From Candidatus Woesearchaeota archaeon (GTDB taxonomy: Archaea; Nanobdellota; Nanobdellia; Woesearchaeales; CG1-02-33-12), in the NCBI GenBank assembly GCA_003561825.1, contig PWVO01000106.1, positions 1-8,223 on the forward strand: 8,223 bases of DNA, read 5' to 3'. The notes beneath the pieces were generated by a model. It made no database searches. It saw nothing but the letters and a program-made list of their open reading frames with translations, and had not been told where the DNA came from. This document shows positions 1-6,062 of this stretch, in pieces (within the stretch, counting starts at the first letter, position 1; every line of letters begins with the position of its first letter). Position numbers and translations under genes: made by a program.

Positions 1-11
1 AAAATTACCAT
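1..11 (-). CDS. Possible 5' end of a divergent gene, truncated by the window edge
   Basis: On the minus strand an ATG (11-9) follows a run of five G (20-16) with a 4-nt spacer, the same G-run type of Shine-Dalgarno that precedes the GINS gene at 5014. A minus-strand TATA-like element at 55-47 sits about 40 nt upstream, which would give a leader of roughly 14 nt. Only three codons and a partial fourth are inside the window (Met-Val-Ile), so no product can be named. It could equally be a chance ATG in AT-rich spacer. Confidence 0.3.
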
Positions 12-46
12 AATACCCCCAATTAAAACCTATAAGATATATACTC

Positions 47-55
47 ATATATAAA
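47..55 (-). promoter_or_regulatory. Candidate TATA box for the divergent left-edge gene
   Basis: The minus strand reads TTTATATAT here, identical in core to the ftsZ box on the other strand. It would start a transcript near position 25, upstream of the putative ATG at 11. The whole region is AT-rich, so the match alone is weak. Confidence 0.3.
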
Positions 56-124
56 TGTTGCTTTTTGTATAATCGTATTAATAATGCCAAATTAAGCTAA
101 TTATATATAAAAAATATCCTAAAA

Positions 125-140
125 CGAAATATTTATATAT
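125..140 (+). promoter_or_regulatory. ftsZ promoter (BRE + TATA box)
   Basis: CGAAATA (125-131, purine-rich BRE) is followed by TTTATATAT (132-140), a textbook archaeal TFB/TBP site. Transcription should start about 25 nt downstream, near 160-166, leaving a leader of about 30 nt that holds the Shine-Dalgarno. Confidence 0.7.
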
Positions 141-182
141 AAGATGAGTTTTAGATATAACAGTATATGATAATGTATATTA

Positions 183-190
183 GAGGAGGT
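183..190 (+). promoter_or_regulatory. Strong Shine-Dalgarno of ftsZ
   Basis: GAGGAGGT, a near-perfect complement to the 16S rRNA 3' end, ends 5 nt before the ATG at 196 and fixes that start. It is the strongest ribosome-binding site in the window, suggesting high expression of ftsZ. Confidence 0.8.
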
Positions 191-195
191 ACAAA

Positions 196-1263
196 ATGGA
201 TTTTATCGTCGAGAATGCATTAAAAAATTCAGAAACAGGCAAATACACAGGAGCAATAGGGCAGGCTAATATTAAGGTTTTTGGCGCAGGCGGTGCAGGA
301 AACAACATGGTTTCATGGCTTTACCGTAAAGGCATCAGGGGCGCTGAAATCATTGCTGCTAACACTGATCAGCAGCATCTTGATGTTTCTGAAGCTGACA
401 GAAAAATACTAATGGGCAGAAACATAACTCGAGGCCTTGGCTGCGGAGGATACCCCAAAAAAGGCGCAGAATCTGCAAGCGAATCCATTAATGAAATAAA
501 AGACACATTAAACCAGGCAGACATGGTATTTATCTGTGCTGGCATGGGCGGAGGCACAGGAACTGGCAGTGTTTCTGTCATTGCAAAAGTAGCAAAAGAG
601 ATGGGAGCAATTGTAATAGGCACAGTAACAATGCCATTTAACATAGAAAGAGCAAGAGTTGACAAGGCAGAGTTTGGCCTTCAGGAGCTCAGGAAAAGCT
701 CAGACACAGTAATAGTAATTGACAACAACAGGCTTGTCAATATTGCAGGAAATTTGCCAGTCCAGCAGGCATTTGCAGTTGCAAATGAGCTTGTCGCAAC
801 AATGATCAAAGGCATAGTAGAGACAATCGCAGTCCCTTCATTAGTAAATCTCGATTACGCAGATGTAAAGGCAATAATGAACAACGGCGGTGTTGCAGCA
901 ATAGGAGTTGGGGCTTCTGACACAGCAAACAAAGTTGACGAAGCAGTAAGAGGAGCACTTGCAAACCCTCTCCTGGACATAAGCTATGAAGGCGCAACAG
1001 GCGCTCTTATCCAAATCACAGGCGGCCCGGACCTGACACTTGAAGAAGTAAACAGGGTTGGCGAGCTTGTAACAGAATCAATGGACCAGGATGCCAATGT
1101 AATATGGGGAGCAAGAATCTGTGATGACATGAAAGGCAAGCTTACTGTTATCACAATAATGACAGGAGTTCATTCTCCTTGGATAATGGGCAAAGAAAGC
1201 GAAAAGGCCCAGTCAAGATCCCCTGTATTCAGCAGCGATCTGGGCATTGACGTATTAAACTAA
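196..1263 (+). CDS. ftsZ: Cell division GTPase FtsZ (archaeal FtsZ1-like)
   Basis: Tubulin-like GTPase that polymerises into the cytokinetic ring at midcell. The 355-residue protein has the GTPase domain (about 25-215) and the C-terminal activation domain (about 216-327). Visible motifs are the nucleotide-binding loop GAGGAGNN (30-37), the tubulin signature GGGTGTG (118-124), FNIERARVDKAE (148-159), and the T7 synergy loop NLDYAD (218-223) with the catalytic aspartates that complete GTP hydrolysis in the neighbouring subunit. The run ITGGPDLTLEEV (274-285) and NVIWGAR (301-307) then MTGVHSP resemble FtsZ1 more than FtsZ2 from memory of haloarchaeal sequences; that subgroup call is inference. 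After a short tail (about 330-348) the protein ends in DLGIDVLN, a likely short partner-binding peptide. The start is set by the Shine-Dalgarno at 183-190. It appears monocistronic, with its own promoter and a T-rich terminator. Confidence 0.97.
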   Translation: MDFIVENALKNSETGKYTGAIGQANIKVFGAGGAGNNMVSWLYRKGIRGAEIIAANTDQQHLDVSEADRKILMGRNITRGLGCGGYPKKGAESASESINEIKDTLNQADMVFICAGMGGGTGTGSVSVIAKVAKEMGAIVIGTVTMPFNIERARVDKAEFGLQELRKSSDTVIVIDNNRLVNIAGNLPVQQAFAVANELVATMIKGIVETIAVPSLVNLDYADVKAIMNNGGVAAIGVGASDTANKVDEAVRGALANPLLDISYEGATGALIQITGGPDLTLEEVNRVGELVTESMDQDANVIWGARICDDMKGKLTVITIMTGVHSPWIMGKESEKAQSRSPVFSSDLGIDVLN

Positions 1264-1289
1264 CTCTTTCTTTTTCTTAATTTTTTTTT
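1264..1289 (+). terminator. T-rich transcription terminator after ftsZ
   Basis: Directly after the stop codon lies a pyrimidine tract with T5 and T9 runs, interrupted only by C and one AA. Oligo-T tracts without a required hairpin are the usual archaeal terminator. It separates ftsZ from the HIT unit, which has its own promoter. Confidence 0.65.
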
Positions 1290-1294
1290 CAGCA

Positions 1295-1320
1295 CCTAAA
1301 ACCTCTAAGCTTATTTTAGG
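1295..1320 (+). repeat. Inverted repeat between ftsZ terminator and HIT promoter
   Basis: CCTAAAA (1295-1301) and TTTTAGG (1314-1320) are perfect 7-bp inverted copies around a 12-nt loop that itself contains the palindrome TAAGCTTA (1306-1313). It ends 4 nt before the HIT TATA box, so it could be either a 3'-end hairpin for ftsZ mRNA or an operator for the HIT unit. The sequence does not decide between them. Confidence 0.45.
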
Positions 1321-1324
1321 AACT

Positions 1325-1333
1325 TTTATATAT
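1325..1333 (+). promoter_or_regulatory. Promoter of the HIT operon (leaderless)
   Basis: TTTATATAT is centred 28 nt upstream of the ATG at 1357, so transcription should begin at or within a few nt of the start codon. No Shine-Dalgarno is present between the box and the ATG, which fits a leaderless mRNA. Confidence 0.6.
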
Positions 1334-1356
1334 CAAGCTATTAATTAAAACAAAAA

Positions 1357-2133
1357 ATGGAAATCTCAGAAGAACAGCTCTCAAACATGAGCCCGGAGGA
1401 GATAGCTGCGCTCCAGAAACAAAACTGCATATTCTGCCATATTATAGCAAACAGAGTCGCCTCAAGAAAAATATTTGAGGATGATAAAACCCTTGCAATA
1501 ATGGACATAAACCCAGCAAACCCCGGCCACATTCTCATAATGCCAAAAGAGCATTACCAGATAATGCCCCAGGTCCCTGAAGAAGAAATAGGGCATATAA
1601 TGATGGTAGCAAAAGCAATCTCCCATGTCTGCCTTAGAGTATTAAAAGTAAAAGGCACAAACATCTTTATTGCAAATGGCGCAATTGCAGGCCAGAAAGC
1701 ATCCCACTTTATGCTTCATGTAATCCCCAGGACAGAGAATGACGGCATCTCCTCATTTGACCTTCCAGAAAAGCAAGCAAACCCCCATGAACTTGATGAG
1801 ATTAGCAAACTTCTTCTTCAGAAAATCAGCGAGCTTTCAGGCATAAAAATACAGGATCTTTTAGGAAATAAAACCGAAGAACAAAGCAAAGGCCAGAACA
1901 TAAATCCTGAAAAAAAAGCACATGCAAAACCTGAGCCATCGCCTCCAAAAAAAGAAAATCCTCAGGAAGAAGAGCCTGAAGAAAGCCAGGCCAGCAATGG
2001 CAAAAAAAATCCAAAATCAAAACCCGAACAACCACACTCAAAAAAAGAAAATCCCATTGAAGAAGAGCCCGAAGAAAGCCAGGAGGATCAAATAAACCTT
2101 GATGATATCTCAAAAGCATTACTAGGAAGATGA
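1357..2133 (+). CDS. HIT-fold protein with degenerate active site and repetitive acidic tail
   Basis: The HIT core (about 23-135) has a CxxC pair (C24, C27) as in zinc-binding HIT proteins, GHILIMPKEHY (57-67), the GTNIF...NG nucleotide-contact strand, and GQKASHFMLHVIPR (112-125). In active HIT hydrolases/transferases the motif is H-x-H-x-H and the middle histidine is the nucleophile. Here the order is H117, M119, H121, so catalysis by the standard route is not expected. It probably binds a nucleotide or acts as a dimer partner; function unknown. After the core come a helix (144-161) and a low-complexity Lys/Glu/Pro tail with two 21-residue repeats (191-211, 222-242). It ends in a short motif (248-258) that echoes the post-core helix. 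Total length, 258 residues, is about twice a minimal HIT protein because of this tail. Leaderless start; first gene of a three-gene unit and overlapping the next by ATGA. Confidence 0.88.
   Translation: MEISEEQLSNMSPEEIAALQKQNCIFCHIIANRVASRKIFEDDKTLAIMDINPANPGHILIMPKEHYQIMPQVPEEEIGHIMMVAKAISHVCLRVLKVKGTNIFIANGAIAGQKASHFMLHVIPRTENDGISSFDLPEKQANPHELDEISKLLLQKISELSGIKIQDLLGNKTEEQSKGQNINPEKKAHAKPEPSPPKKENPQEEEPEESQASNGKKNPKSKPEQPHSKKENPIEEEPEESQEDQINLDDISKALLGR
1927..2082 (+). repeat. Coding direct repeat in the HIT tail (two 63-nt units)
   Basis: Units at 1927-1989 and 2020-2082 (31-codon period) encode KPE-x4-KKENP-x-EEEPEESQ. The 45-nt stretches 1946-1990 and 2039-2083 match at 40 positions by direct comparison, so this looks like a fairly recent internal duplication in a disordered, highly charged linker. 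Confidence 0.85.
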
Positions 2134-2660
2134 CTGAAAAAAAAGCCTGCAGCCTATGTGAAATAGAAAAAAGCAAAGAATTCAGAATAATCTATCAGGA
2201 TAAAAAAGCAATAGCAGCTCTTAGCCCCAATCCAAGCTCAAAAGGCCATGTGCTCCTAATGCCAAAAGAGCATTACCATATATTTGAGCAAGTCCCTGAC
2301 TTTATAGTTTCTCATCTCTCTAAAATTGCAAACATGATATCAATCTCAGTATTTGAGGCACTTCATGCAAAAGGAACAAATATCCTGATACAAAACGGCT
2401 TGCCAGCAGGCCAGAAATCCCCGCATTTCCTTATCCACATCATCCCAAGATATGAAAATGACAGCATAAATTTCCAATGGGCTTCCAAACAGCTTAAAGA
2501 AGAAGAAATGTCAACAATAGAGCTTATGCTGAAAGAAGAGTCAAAAGGCATAGGAAATTTTAAAAAGGAAGAAGACAAACCAATAAAAGTAGAAAAAAAA
2601 ATAGAAAAAATCGAAAAACATGACAATTACCTTATCCACCAGTTAGAAAGAATACCATAA
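2130..2660 (+). CDS. Second HIT-fold protein with degenerate active site
   Basis: Tandem paralogue of the upstream gene: the cores are roughly 45% identical by eye. It keeps CxxC (C7, C10), GHVLLMPKEHY (39-49), KGTNI, NG, and the motif GQKSPHFLIHIIPR (94-107). As in its neighbour the middle catalytic histidine is missing: H99, L101, H103. The 176-residue protein has a short HIT core (about 6-113), a helix EEEMSTIELMLKEE, a lysine-rich linker and a final helix-like segment. HIT proteins normally dimerise, so the two co-translated proteins may form a heterodimer; this is inference. Its ATG overlaps the previous stop (ATGA), implying translational coupling, and the next gene starts 13 nt downstream. 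A catalytic hydrolase role is unlikely; a nucleotide-sensing or scaffolding role is possible. Confidence 0.88.
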   Translation: MTEKKACSLCEIEKSKEFRIIYQDKKAIAALSPNPSSKGHVLLMPKEHYHIFEQVPDFIVSHLSKIANMISISVFEALHAKGTNILIQNGLPAGQKSPHFLIHIIPRYENDSINFQWASKQLKEEEMSTIELMLKEESKGIGNFKKEEDKPIKVEKKIEKIEKHDNYLIHQLERIP

Positions 2661-2673
2661 AAAAGAGGTTATA

Positions 2674-3744
2674 ATGAAAAAAACTGCAATTATCCTTGCT
2701 ATCATATCAATCTTCTTTATCCTTGCTCCAGCAGCATTCTCTTATGTGACCTTTGTTGCAAACTGCGACACAACCGGCGCAGTTACAATCTATTCAACAC
2801 AGAACATAAGAGGCAGGGTTTTTGCAACAAAAGACAGGTCAACATGGTTTGAGGTTCCAGGCCAGTGGACAGATGACCTGAAGTTTTTCCACTCTGAAGA
2901 AATGGTTCTGAAAGATAATTTCAACTACAGGCTTAGAGTAGAGGCTCCCGGAACATTTATTACAGATGTTTATTGCCCAGGCTATAAGTTCAGCTGCAAA
3001 GCCCTGGAAGTATCAATAGACAGGTGCTACCAGAGAGACAATCTTTTCTACGCAGAGTTTACAGCAGAAAACCACATAGGGATTCACGATCTCAAGTACA
3101 TCTTTGAAACAGAAAAAAGAACATTCTCAAGAAGCCCCATAATAAAAGACAGGGCAGCTGAAAACATCACAATAGGCCTTTTAGAAGAAAACAGCTATCA
3201 GCTTGTCTTAGATACAAGCCTAGAGATAACTAATTTTGCAGTTACCCATGAACAGTGCAGCAAGCCCCAAGACAGGTATTTCACATATGCAGAAAGCATA
3301 TGCAACCTCACAACATGCCTGCAGAACAGCCATTGCACACAAGAAGAGTATTGTGATACATCCAAATTCCTCTGCCTGCCCCTAAACTGCGATGTATGCG
3401 AAAAAATCCACAACCACAGCTGCATCCCCAAATGCGATGACTCCAACCCATGCACAGAAAACATCTGCAGGGAGGGAGAATGCACTTTCAGGCAAAGGCC
3501 AGGGTGCAGGTTTGGCAGCCAGTGCCTGTCTTTAGGAGAAGTAAGAGAAATAGAAGGAGATCTGAAATTCTGCAGCATCTCTAACAATTGGGAGCCCCAA
3601 AAGCCAGACGGCAAGTATTGCGAGGATGATTATGAGTGCCTGGGCATGTGCTTTGAAAACATATGCTCAGAAAGAGTGCCGCGCCAGTCAATAATCCAGG
3701 CAATCACCTCTTTTTTCCAGAGCATAATCTCATTTTTCAGATAA
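2674..3744 (+). CDS. Secreted cysteine-rich protein with amphipathic C-terminal helix
   Basis: I do not recognise a characterised family. Residues 1-23 are a Sec-type signal peptide: two lysines, a hydrophobic run from about 5 to 18, and a likely cleavage after A-F-S (21-23). The N-terminal half (24-190) is beta-rich in appearance with few cysteines. From 195 to 331 cysteines are dense, and the whole protein has 24, an even number compatible with disulfides. The segment C254-DDSNPC-TENIC-REGEC (254-270) resembles the C-x-D-x-NPCT-x2-x-C repeats found in secreted adhesin-like and Dickkopf-like cysteine-rich domains. Several N-x-S/T sequons (N164, N211, N247) are possible glycosylation sites. 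The last 19 residues (338-356) form an amphipathic helix of paired Ile/Phe alternating with Gln/Ser. A Shine-Dalgarno GAGGT (2665-2669) precedes the ATG, and the gene is 13 nt behind the second HIT gene, so probably cotranscribed. Likely location: cell surface or outside the cell. Confidence 0.75.
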   Translation: MKKTAIILAIISIFFILAPAAFSYVTFVANCDTTGAVTIYSTQNIRGRVFATKDRSTWFEVPGQWTDDLKFFHSEEMVLKDNFNYRLRVEAPGTFITDVYCPGYKFSCKALEVSIDRCYQRDNLFYAEFTAENHIGIHDLKYIFETEKRTFSRSPIIKDRAAENITIGLLEENSYQLVLDTSLEITNFAVTHEQCSKPQDRYFTYAESICNLTTCLQNSHCTQEEYCDTSKFLCLPLNCDVCEKIHNHSCIPKCDDSNPCTENICREGECTFRQRPGCRFGSQCLSLGEVREIEGDLKFCSISNNWEPQKPDGKYCEDDYECLGMCFENICSERVPRQSIIQAITSFFQSIISFFR

Positions 3745-4954
3745 TTTTTCCCATAAAAATATTATGCTTTGCCCTTGTTATTTTTATTTTTGCAGTCTTC
3801 CCTTCTTCAGCCCTGCACCCAGGAACAGATATAACCCTCTCAGAAACAGCAGCAAGCATCTCGCCCTTTAGCCTGCCGGGGCATACAATCCTGGCTTTGA
3901 CCACATCCCCTTTTTTAAAAGGCCTTTCAAGAGGCCTTGTCTTGTGTATCCCGAAGTCTGATGCATCTAAAATAAGCTTAATGCCTTTTTTCCTTTCAAG
4001 CTCCCTCAGCCTTGAGTAGAAATCCTCCCAGGGAATCTGCCTGCACGGGTTTCTCCCAAAGCGGTAATTCAGAAAATTCTGGATCCCCACAAAGTATGCC
4101 TGCTTGTCAATCCCAATCTCTTTTGCAAAATCAATAATCTTTTCAATCTCATCATCATTAAAGCCAGGGACAAGAACAGGCGCAACAGCAACATCAAGCC
4201 TTTTTGAAGCATACAATGCAATCTTTTTAATCCTCTCAACATCATAGCCAGTTCCAGCAAGCAACTCAGCTTTATTTTTATCAATGGCATTTAAAGAGAG
4301 ATTAATCCTCTTCAGGCCTGCTTCAGCAAGCTTATCAACAAGCCCCTCTGTAAGAAGAGTCCCGTTTGTATCAATAGAAACAGCCTTAACCTGCTCTATG
4401 CCTGCAAGGCCTTTAACAAGCTGCACAATATCCTGGTAAAGAAGAGGCTCTCCCTGAGTGCCTATATGAGCCTCAACATCACAGCCTTTAAGCTCAGCAA
4501 GCCTTCTGAACCCATCAACAAGATAATCGCACTCCACAACAAAATCAGTCTTGTTTCTTGACTTAGGTCCAGCATCAACAGAGCAGAAAATGCAGTTAAG
4601 GTTGCACCCTGTTATTGGCCTGACATCAATAAGAGAAGTGTTCCTGTCAACAAGCCCAAAGCTTGTGCAGCCAATAAGCGGAATCCCTGAATTCCTGTGC
4701 ACATAAACAGCCCTGTTACCTGAAATAGAGCTCTTGAGCCCCGCAAAACCCCTGCTCAGCAAATCATCAAACCTTCTCCTTGCCCTGTTGTAAGGCACAC
4801 CATAAAACTCAATAAAATTATCTCCAGCAGCATATCTGCCTATTTTAAGCAAAAGAGATTTCTCAATCTCAAAATAAAAAACCCTGAGAAAACTAGCCCT
4901 AAGCATGCTTTCATGCTCATCAAATGACAAAGATTCAAACTCAAGTTTAGCCAT
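3737..4954 (-). CDS. Radical SAM Fe-S oxidoreductase with C-terminal TRAM-like domain (COG2100-like)
   Basis: The 405-residue protein carries the radical SAM cluster motif C117-x3-C121-x2-C124 (GCNLNCIFCSVD), which binds the 4Fe-4S cluster that cleaves S-adenosylmethionine. It also has the SAM-contacting GEP motif (168-170), then DTNGT (195-199) and the INLSLNA strand (217-223) typical of the partial TIM barrel (about 108-320). The C-terminal region (about 343-400; KKGDVVKARIV...) resembles a TRAM beta-barrel, an RNA-binding module also found on tRNA-modifying enzymes. The architecture matches a widely conserved archaeal family of unassigned substrate, recalled as COG2100. RNA modification is a reasonable guess from TRAM, not a demonstrated role. 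No Shine-Dalgarno precedes the ATG; a TATA element 26 nt upstream suggests a leaderless mRNA. The stop overlaps the convergent secreted-protein gene by 8 bp. Confidence 0.87.
   Translation of the reverse strand: MAKLEFESLSFDEHESMLRASFLRVFYFEIEKSLLLKIGRYAAGDNFIEFYGVPYNRARRRFDDLLSRGFAGLKSSISGNRAVYVHRNSGIPLIGCTSFGLVDRNTSLIDVRPITGCNLNCIFCSVDAGPKSRNKTDFVVECDYLVDGFRRLAELKGCDVEAHIGTQGEPLLYQDIVQLVKGLAGIEQVKAVSIDTNGTLLTEGLVDKLAEAGLKRINLSLNAIDKNKAELLAGTGYDVERIKKIALYASKRLDVAVAPVLVPGFNDDEIEKIIDFAKEIGIDKQAYFVGIQNFLNYRFGRNPCRQIPWEDFYSRLRELERKKGIKLILDASDFGIHKTRPLERPFKKGDVVKARIVCPGRLKGEMLAAVSERVISVPGCRAEEGKTAKIKITRAKHNIFMGKII
3778..3791 (+). terminator. Possible T-rich terminator for the HIT/secreted-protein unit
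   Basis: TTATTTTTATTTTT lies 34 nt after the secreted-protein stop, inside the 3' end of the convergent radical SAM gene, where it is the antisense of lysine/isoleucine codons. It is the first strong T tract after the plus-strand unit; coding constraint on the other strand could also explain it. Confidence 0.35.
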
Positions 4955-4974
4955 TATTTCAGGATTTGCAAAAA

Positions 4975-4984
4975 CCTTTAAATA
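4975..4984. promoter_or_regulatory. Shared divergent promoter, radical SAM gene and GINS
   Basis: CCTTTAAATA contains the self-complementary TTTAAA (4977-4982), flanked on both sides by A-rich BRE-like DNA when read in each direction. It is about 26 nt from the minus-strand ATG at 4954 (leaderless start) and predicts a plus-strand start near 5006, just before the GINS ATG at 5014. No other convincing TATA box is present in the 59-bp gap, so one element may serve both genes. Confidence 0.5.
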
Positions 4985-5013
4985 GTTTTAGTAATTGTTT
5001 TATCTGGGGGAAA

Positions 5014-5706
5014 ATGCCGGAAAAAGAAATAAACATCACCTATGAGACCATCTTTGACCTTCTTAGGAGAGAAAGAAACAGAGCAGATCTCCAGAAGCTT
5101 AATGACACCTTCTTCGAGGATGTAAGAAGCTATCTGAATGAGAAATCCAGAATCATAGACTCAGCAGTGGAAAAGCCAGTCTCAGACGCAGAAAAAGAAA
5201 GAACCTTAAAGCAGATTGAGAATACAAGGCAGATGCTAAGAAGCCTTTTTGAAAGAAGGCAGCAGAAAATAATCCAGATGGCTGTAATGAGCTCAAGAAA
5301 CCCAGCAGACACAGGCGGCCATGCATCCCTCTTAGATTCAGAAAAAGAAATGATTGAAGGAGTAATTTTAATAATTAAAAAATTCAGGCAGCAAATCCTC
5401 AGCCAAATCAGCATTTCCAGCACTCAAAAACAGCAAAAACCAGAGATTAAACAAGAGATAAAGCCCGCAGAAGCTGAAAAAGAGCATAAAACCCAGCTTG
5501 AATCAGAAGCCAAAAAAAACGAGCCCTTTTCTGCTGAAAAAACAAAAGTTGTGCGTTTTCTCAGTTCAATGCCCCAGTTCCTTGGAAAAGGCCTTGAGAT
5601 TTACGGCCCATTTGAAGAAGATGATGTTGCCAGCCTGCCAGAAGAAATAGCTGCAATCCTGATAAAAAAAGCCAGGGCAGAAGAAATTAAACACAAAAAC
5701 TTTTAA
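5014..5706 (+). CDS. gins51: GINS complex subunit, Gins51 (Sld5/Psf1) type
   Basis: Component of the archaeal CMG-like replicative helicase, bridging MCM with the GAN/Cdc45 homologue at the fork. The 230-residue protein has an alpha-helical A domain (about 5-137), a charged low-complexity linker (about 138-175) and a C-terminal beta B domain (about 178-226). The B domain shows the family pattern VRFL-x3-P-x-FLG-x4-YGPF-x-E-x-DVASLP, followed by AAILIKKARAEEI. The A-then-B order is that of Gins51 rather than Gins23. The reading frame extends upstream to a TTG at 4966, but that codon precedes the TATA box, so the ATG at 5014 with GGGGG at 5006-5010 is chosen. Its neighbours downstream are translation genes, the replication/translation linkage known in many archaea. 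Confidence 0.88.
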   Translation: MPEKEINITYETIFDLLRRERNRADLQKLNDTFFEDVRSYLNEKSRIIDSAVEKPVSDAEKERTLKQIENTRQMLRSLFERRQQKIIQMAVMSSRNPADTGGHASLLDSEKEMIEGVILIIKKFRQQILSQISISSTQKQQKPEIKQEIKPAEAEKEHKTQLESEAKKNEPFSAEKTKVVRFLSSMPQFLGKGLEIYGPFEEDDVASLPEEIAAILIKKARAEEIKHKNF

Positions 5707-5709
5707 ATG
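5701..5709 (+). promoter_or_regulatory. rpl44e promoter TATA box, embedded in the GINS stop
   Basis: TTTTAAATG is centred 32 nt before the rpl44e ATG at 5737. It contains the last codon (TTT) and TAA stop of the GINS gene. Transcription would start near 5731, giving a nearly leaderless message. Confidence 0.5.
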
Positions 5710-5736
5710 CAGCCATTTTACCCTAAAAATATAAAA

Positions 5737-6045
5737 ATGAAAATCCCAAAATCAATGAAAAGGTTCTGCCCTTTTTGCAGGAAGCACAGCGAGCACAAGG
5801 TCACACAGACAAAAAAAAAGACCGCAAGCTCCCTGAAGCACGGCTCAAAATACAGGGCAAAGAAAAGAGGCCTTGCAAGAGGAGCAGGCAGCTTAGGCAG
5901 ATATTCAAAGCCGCCATTATCCAAATTTAAGATGACAGGCAAGAAAAACACCAAGAAAACAGACCTTCGCTACAAGTGTTCTTCATGCAGCAAAACCCAT
6001 GCGCAAAGCCATGGCACAAGGACAAAAAAGGCTGAGTTTGTTTGA
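5737..6045 (+). CDS. rpl44e: Large-subunit ribosomal protein eL42 (L44e)
   Basis: Zinc-ribbon protein of the 50S subunit that lies near the E site. The 102-residue product begins MKIPK, the usual start of archaeal L44e, then C11-x2-C14 followed by a His-rich turn (RKHSEHKV). A very basic middle segment follows (KKRGLARGAGSLGRYSKPP), then a second zinc knuckle C81-x2-C84 and the closing TRTKKAEF. An in-frame ATG at 5707 would add ten residues that do not fit the family and would sit inside the TATA box, so 5737 is preferred. No Shine-Dalgarno is visible. First translation gene of the rpl44e-rps27e-eif2a-nop10 set. Confidence 0.95.
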   Translation: MKIPKSMKRFCPFCRKHSEHKVTQTKKKTASSLKHGSKYRAKKRGLARGAGSLGRYSKPPLSKFKMTGKKNTKKTDLRYKCSSCSKTHAQSHGTRTKKAEFV

Positions 6046-6062
6046 TTCTGCTTTTGACAAGA

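Noticed and set aside
2085..2130. Similarity of the HIT C-terminal LDDISKALL to FDDISKPLQKA in the antitoxin
   Set aside because: The match is short, in low-complexity helical sequence, and the proteins are otherwise unrelated; most likely coincidence of biased composition.
3663..4019. Plus-strand 118-codon open frame overlapping the secreted-protein gene and the radical SAM gene
   Set aside because: It is antisense to well-supported radical SAM codons, has no ribosome-binding site or promoter, and shows no recognisable domain.
4966..5013. Upstream TTG start extending the GINS protein by 16 residues
   Set aside because: The TTG precedes the TATA element, so it would not be in the transcript; the added residues do not fit the family, while ATG 5014 has a G-run ribosome-binding site.
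5707..5736. ATG at 5707 adding ten residues to L44e
   Set aside because: It lies inside the predicted TATA box; archaeal L44e normally begins MKIPK, matching the ATG at 5737.
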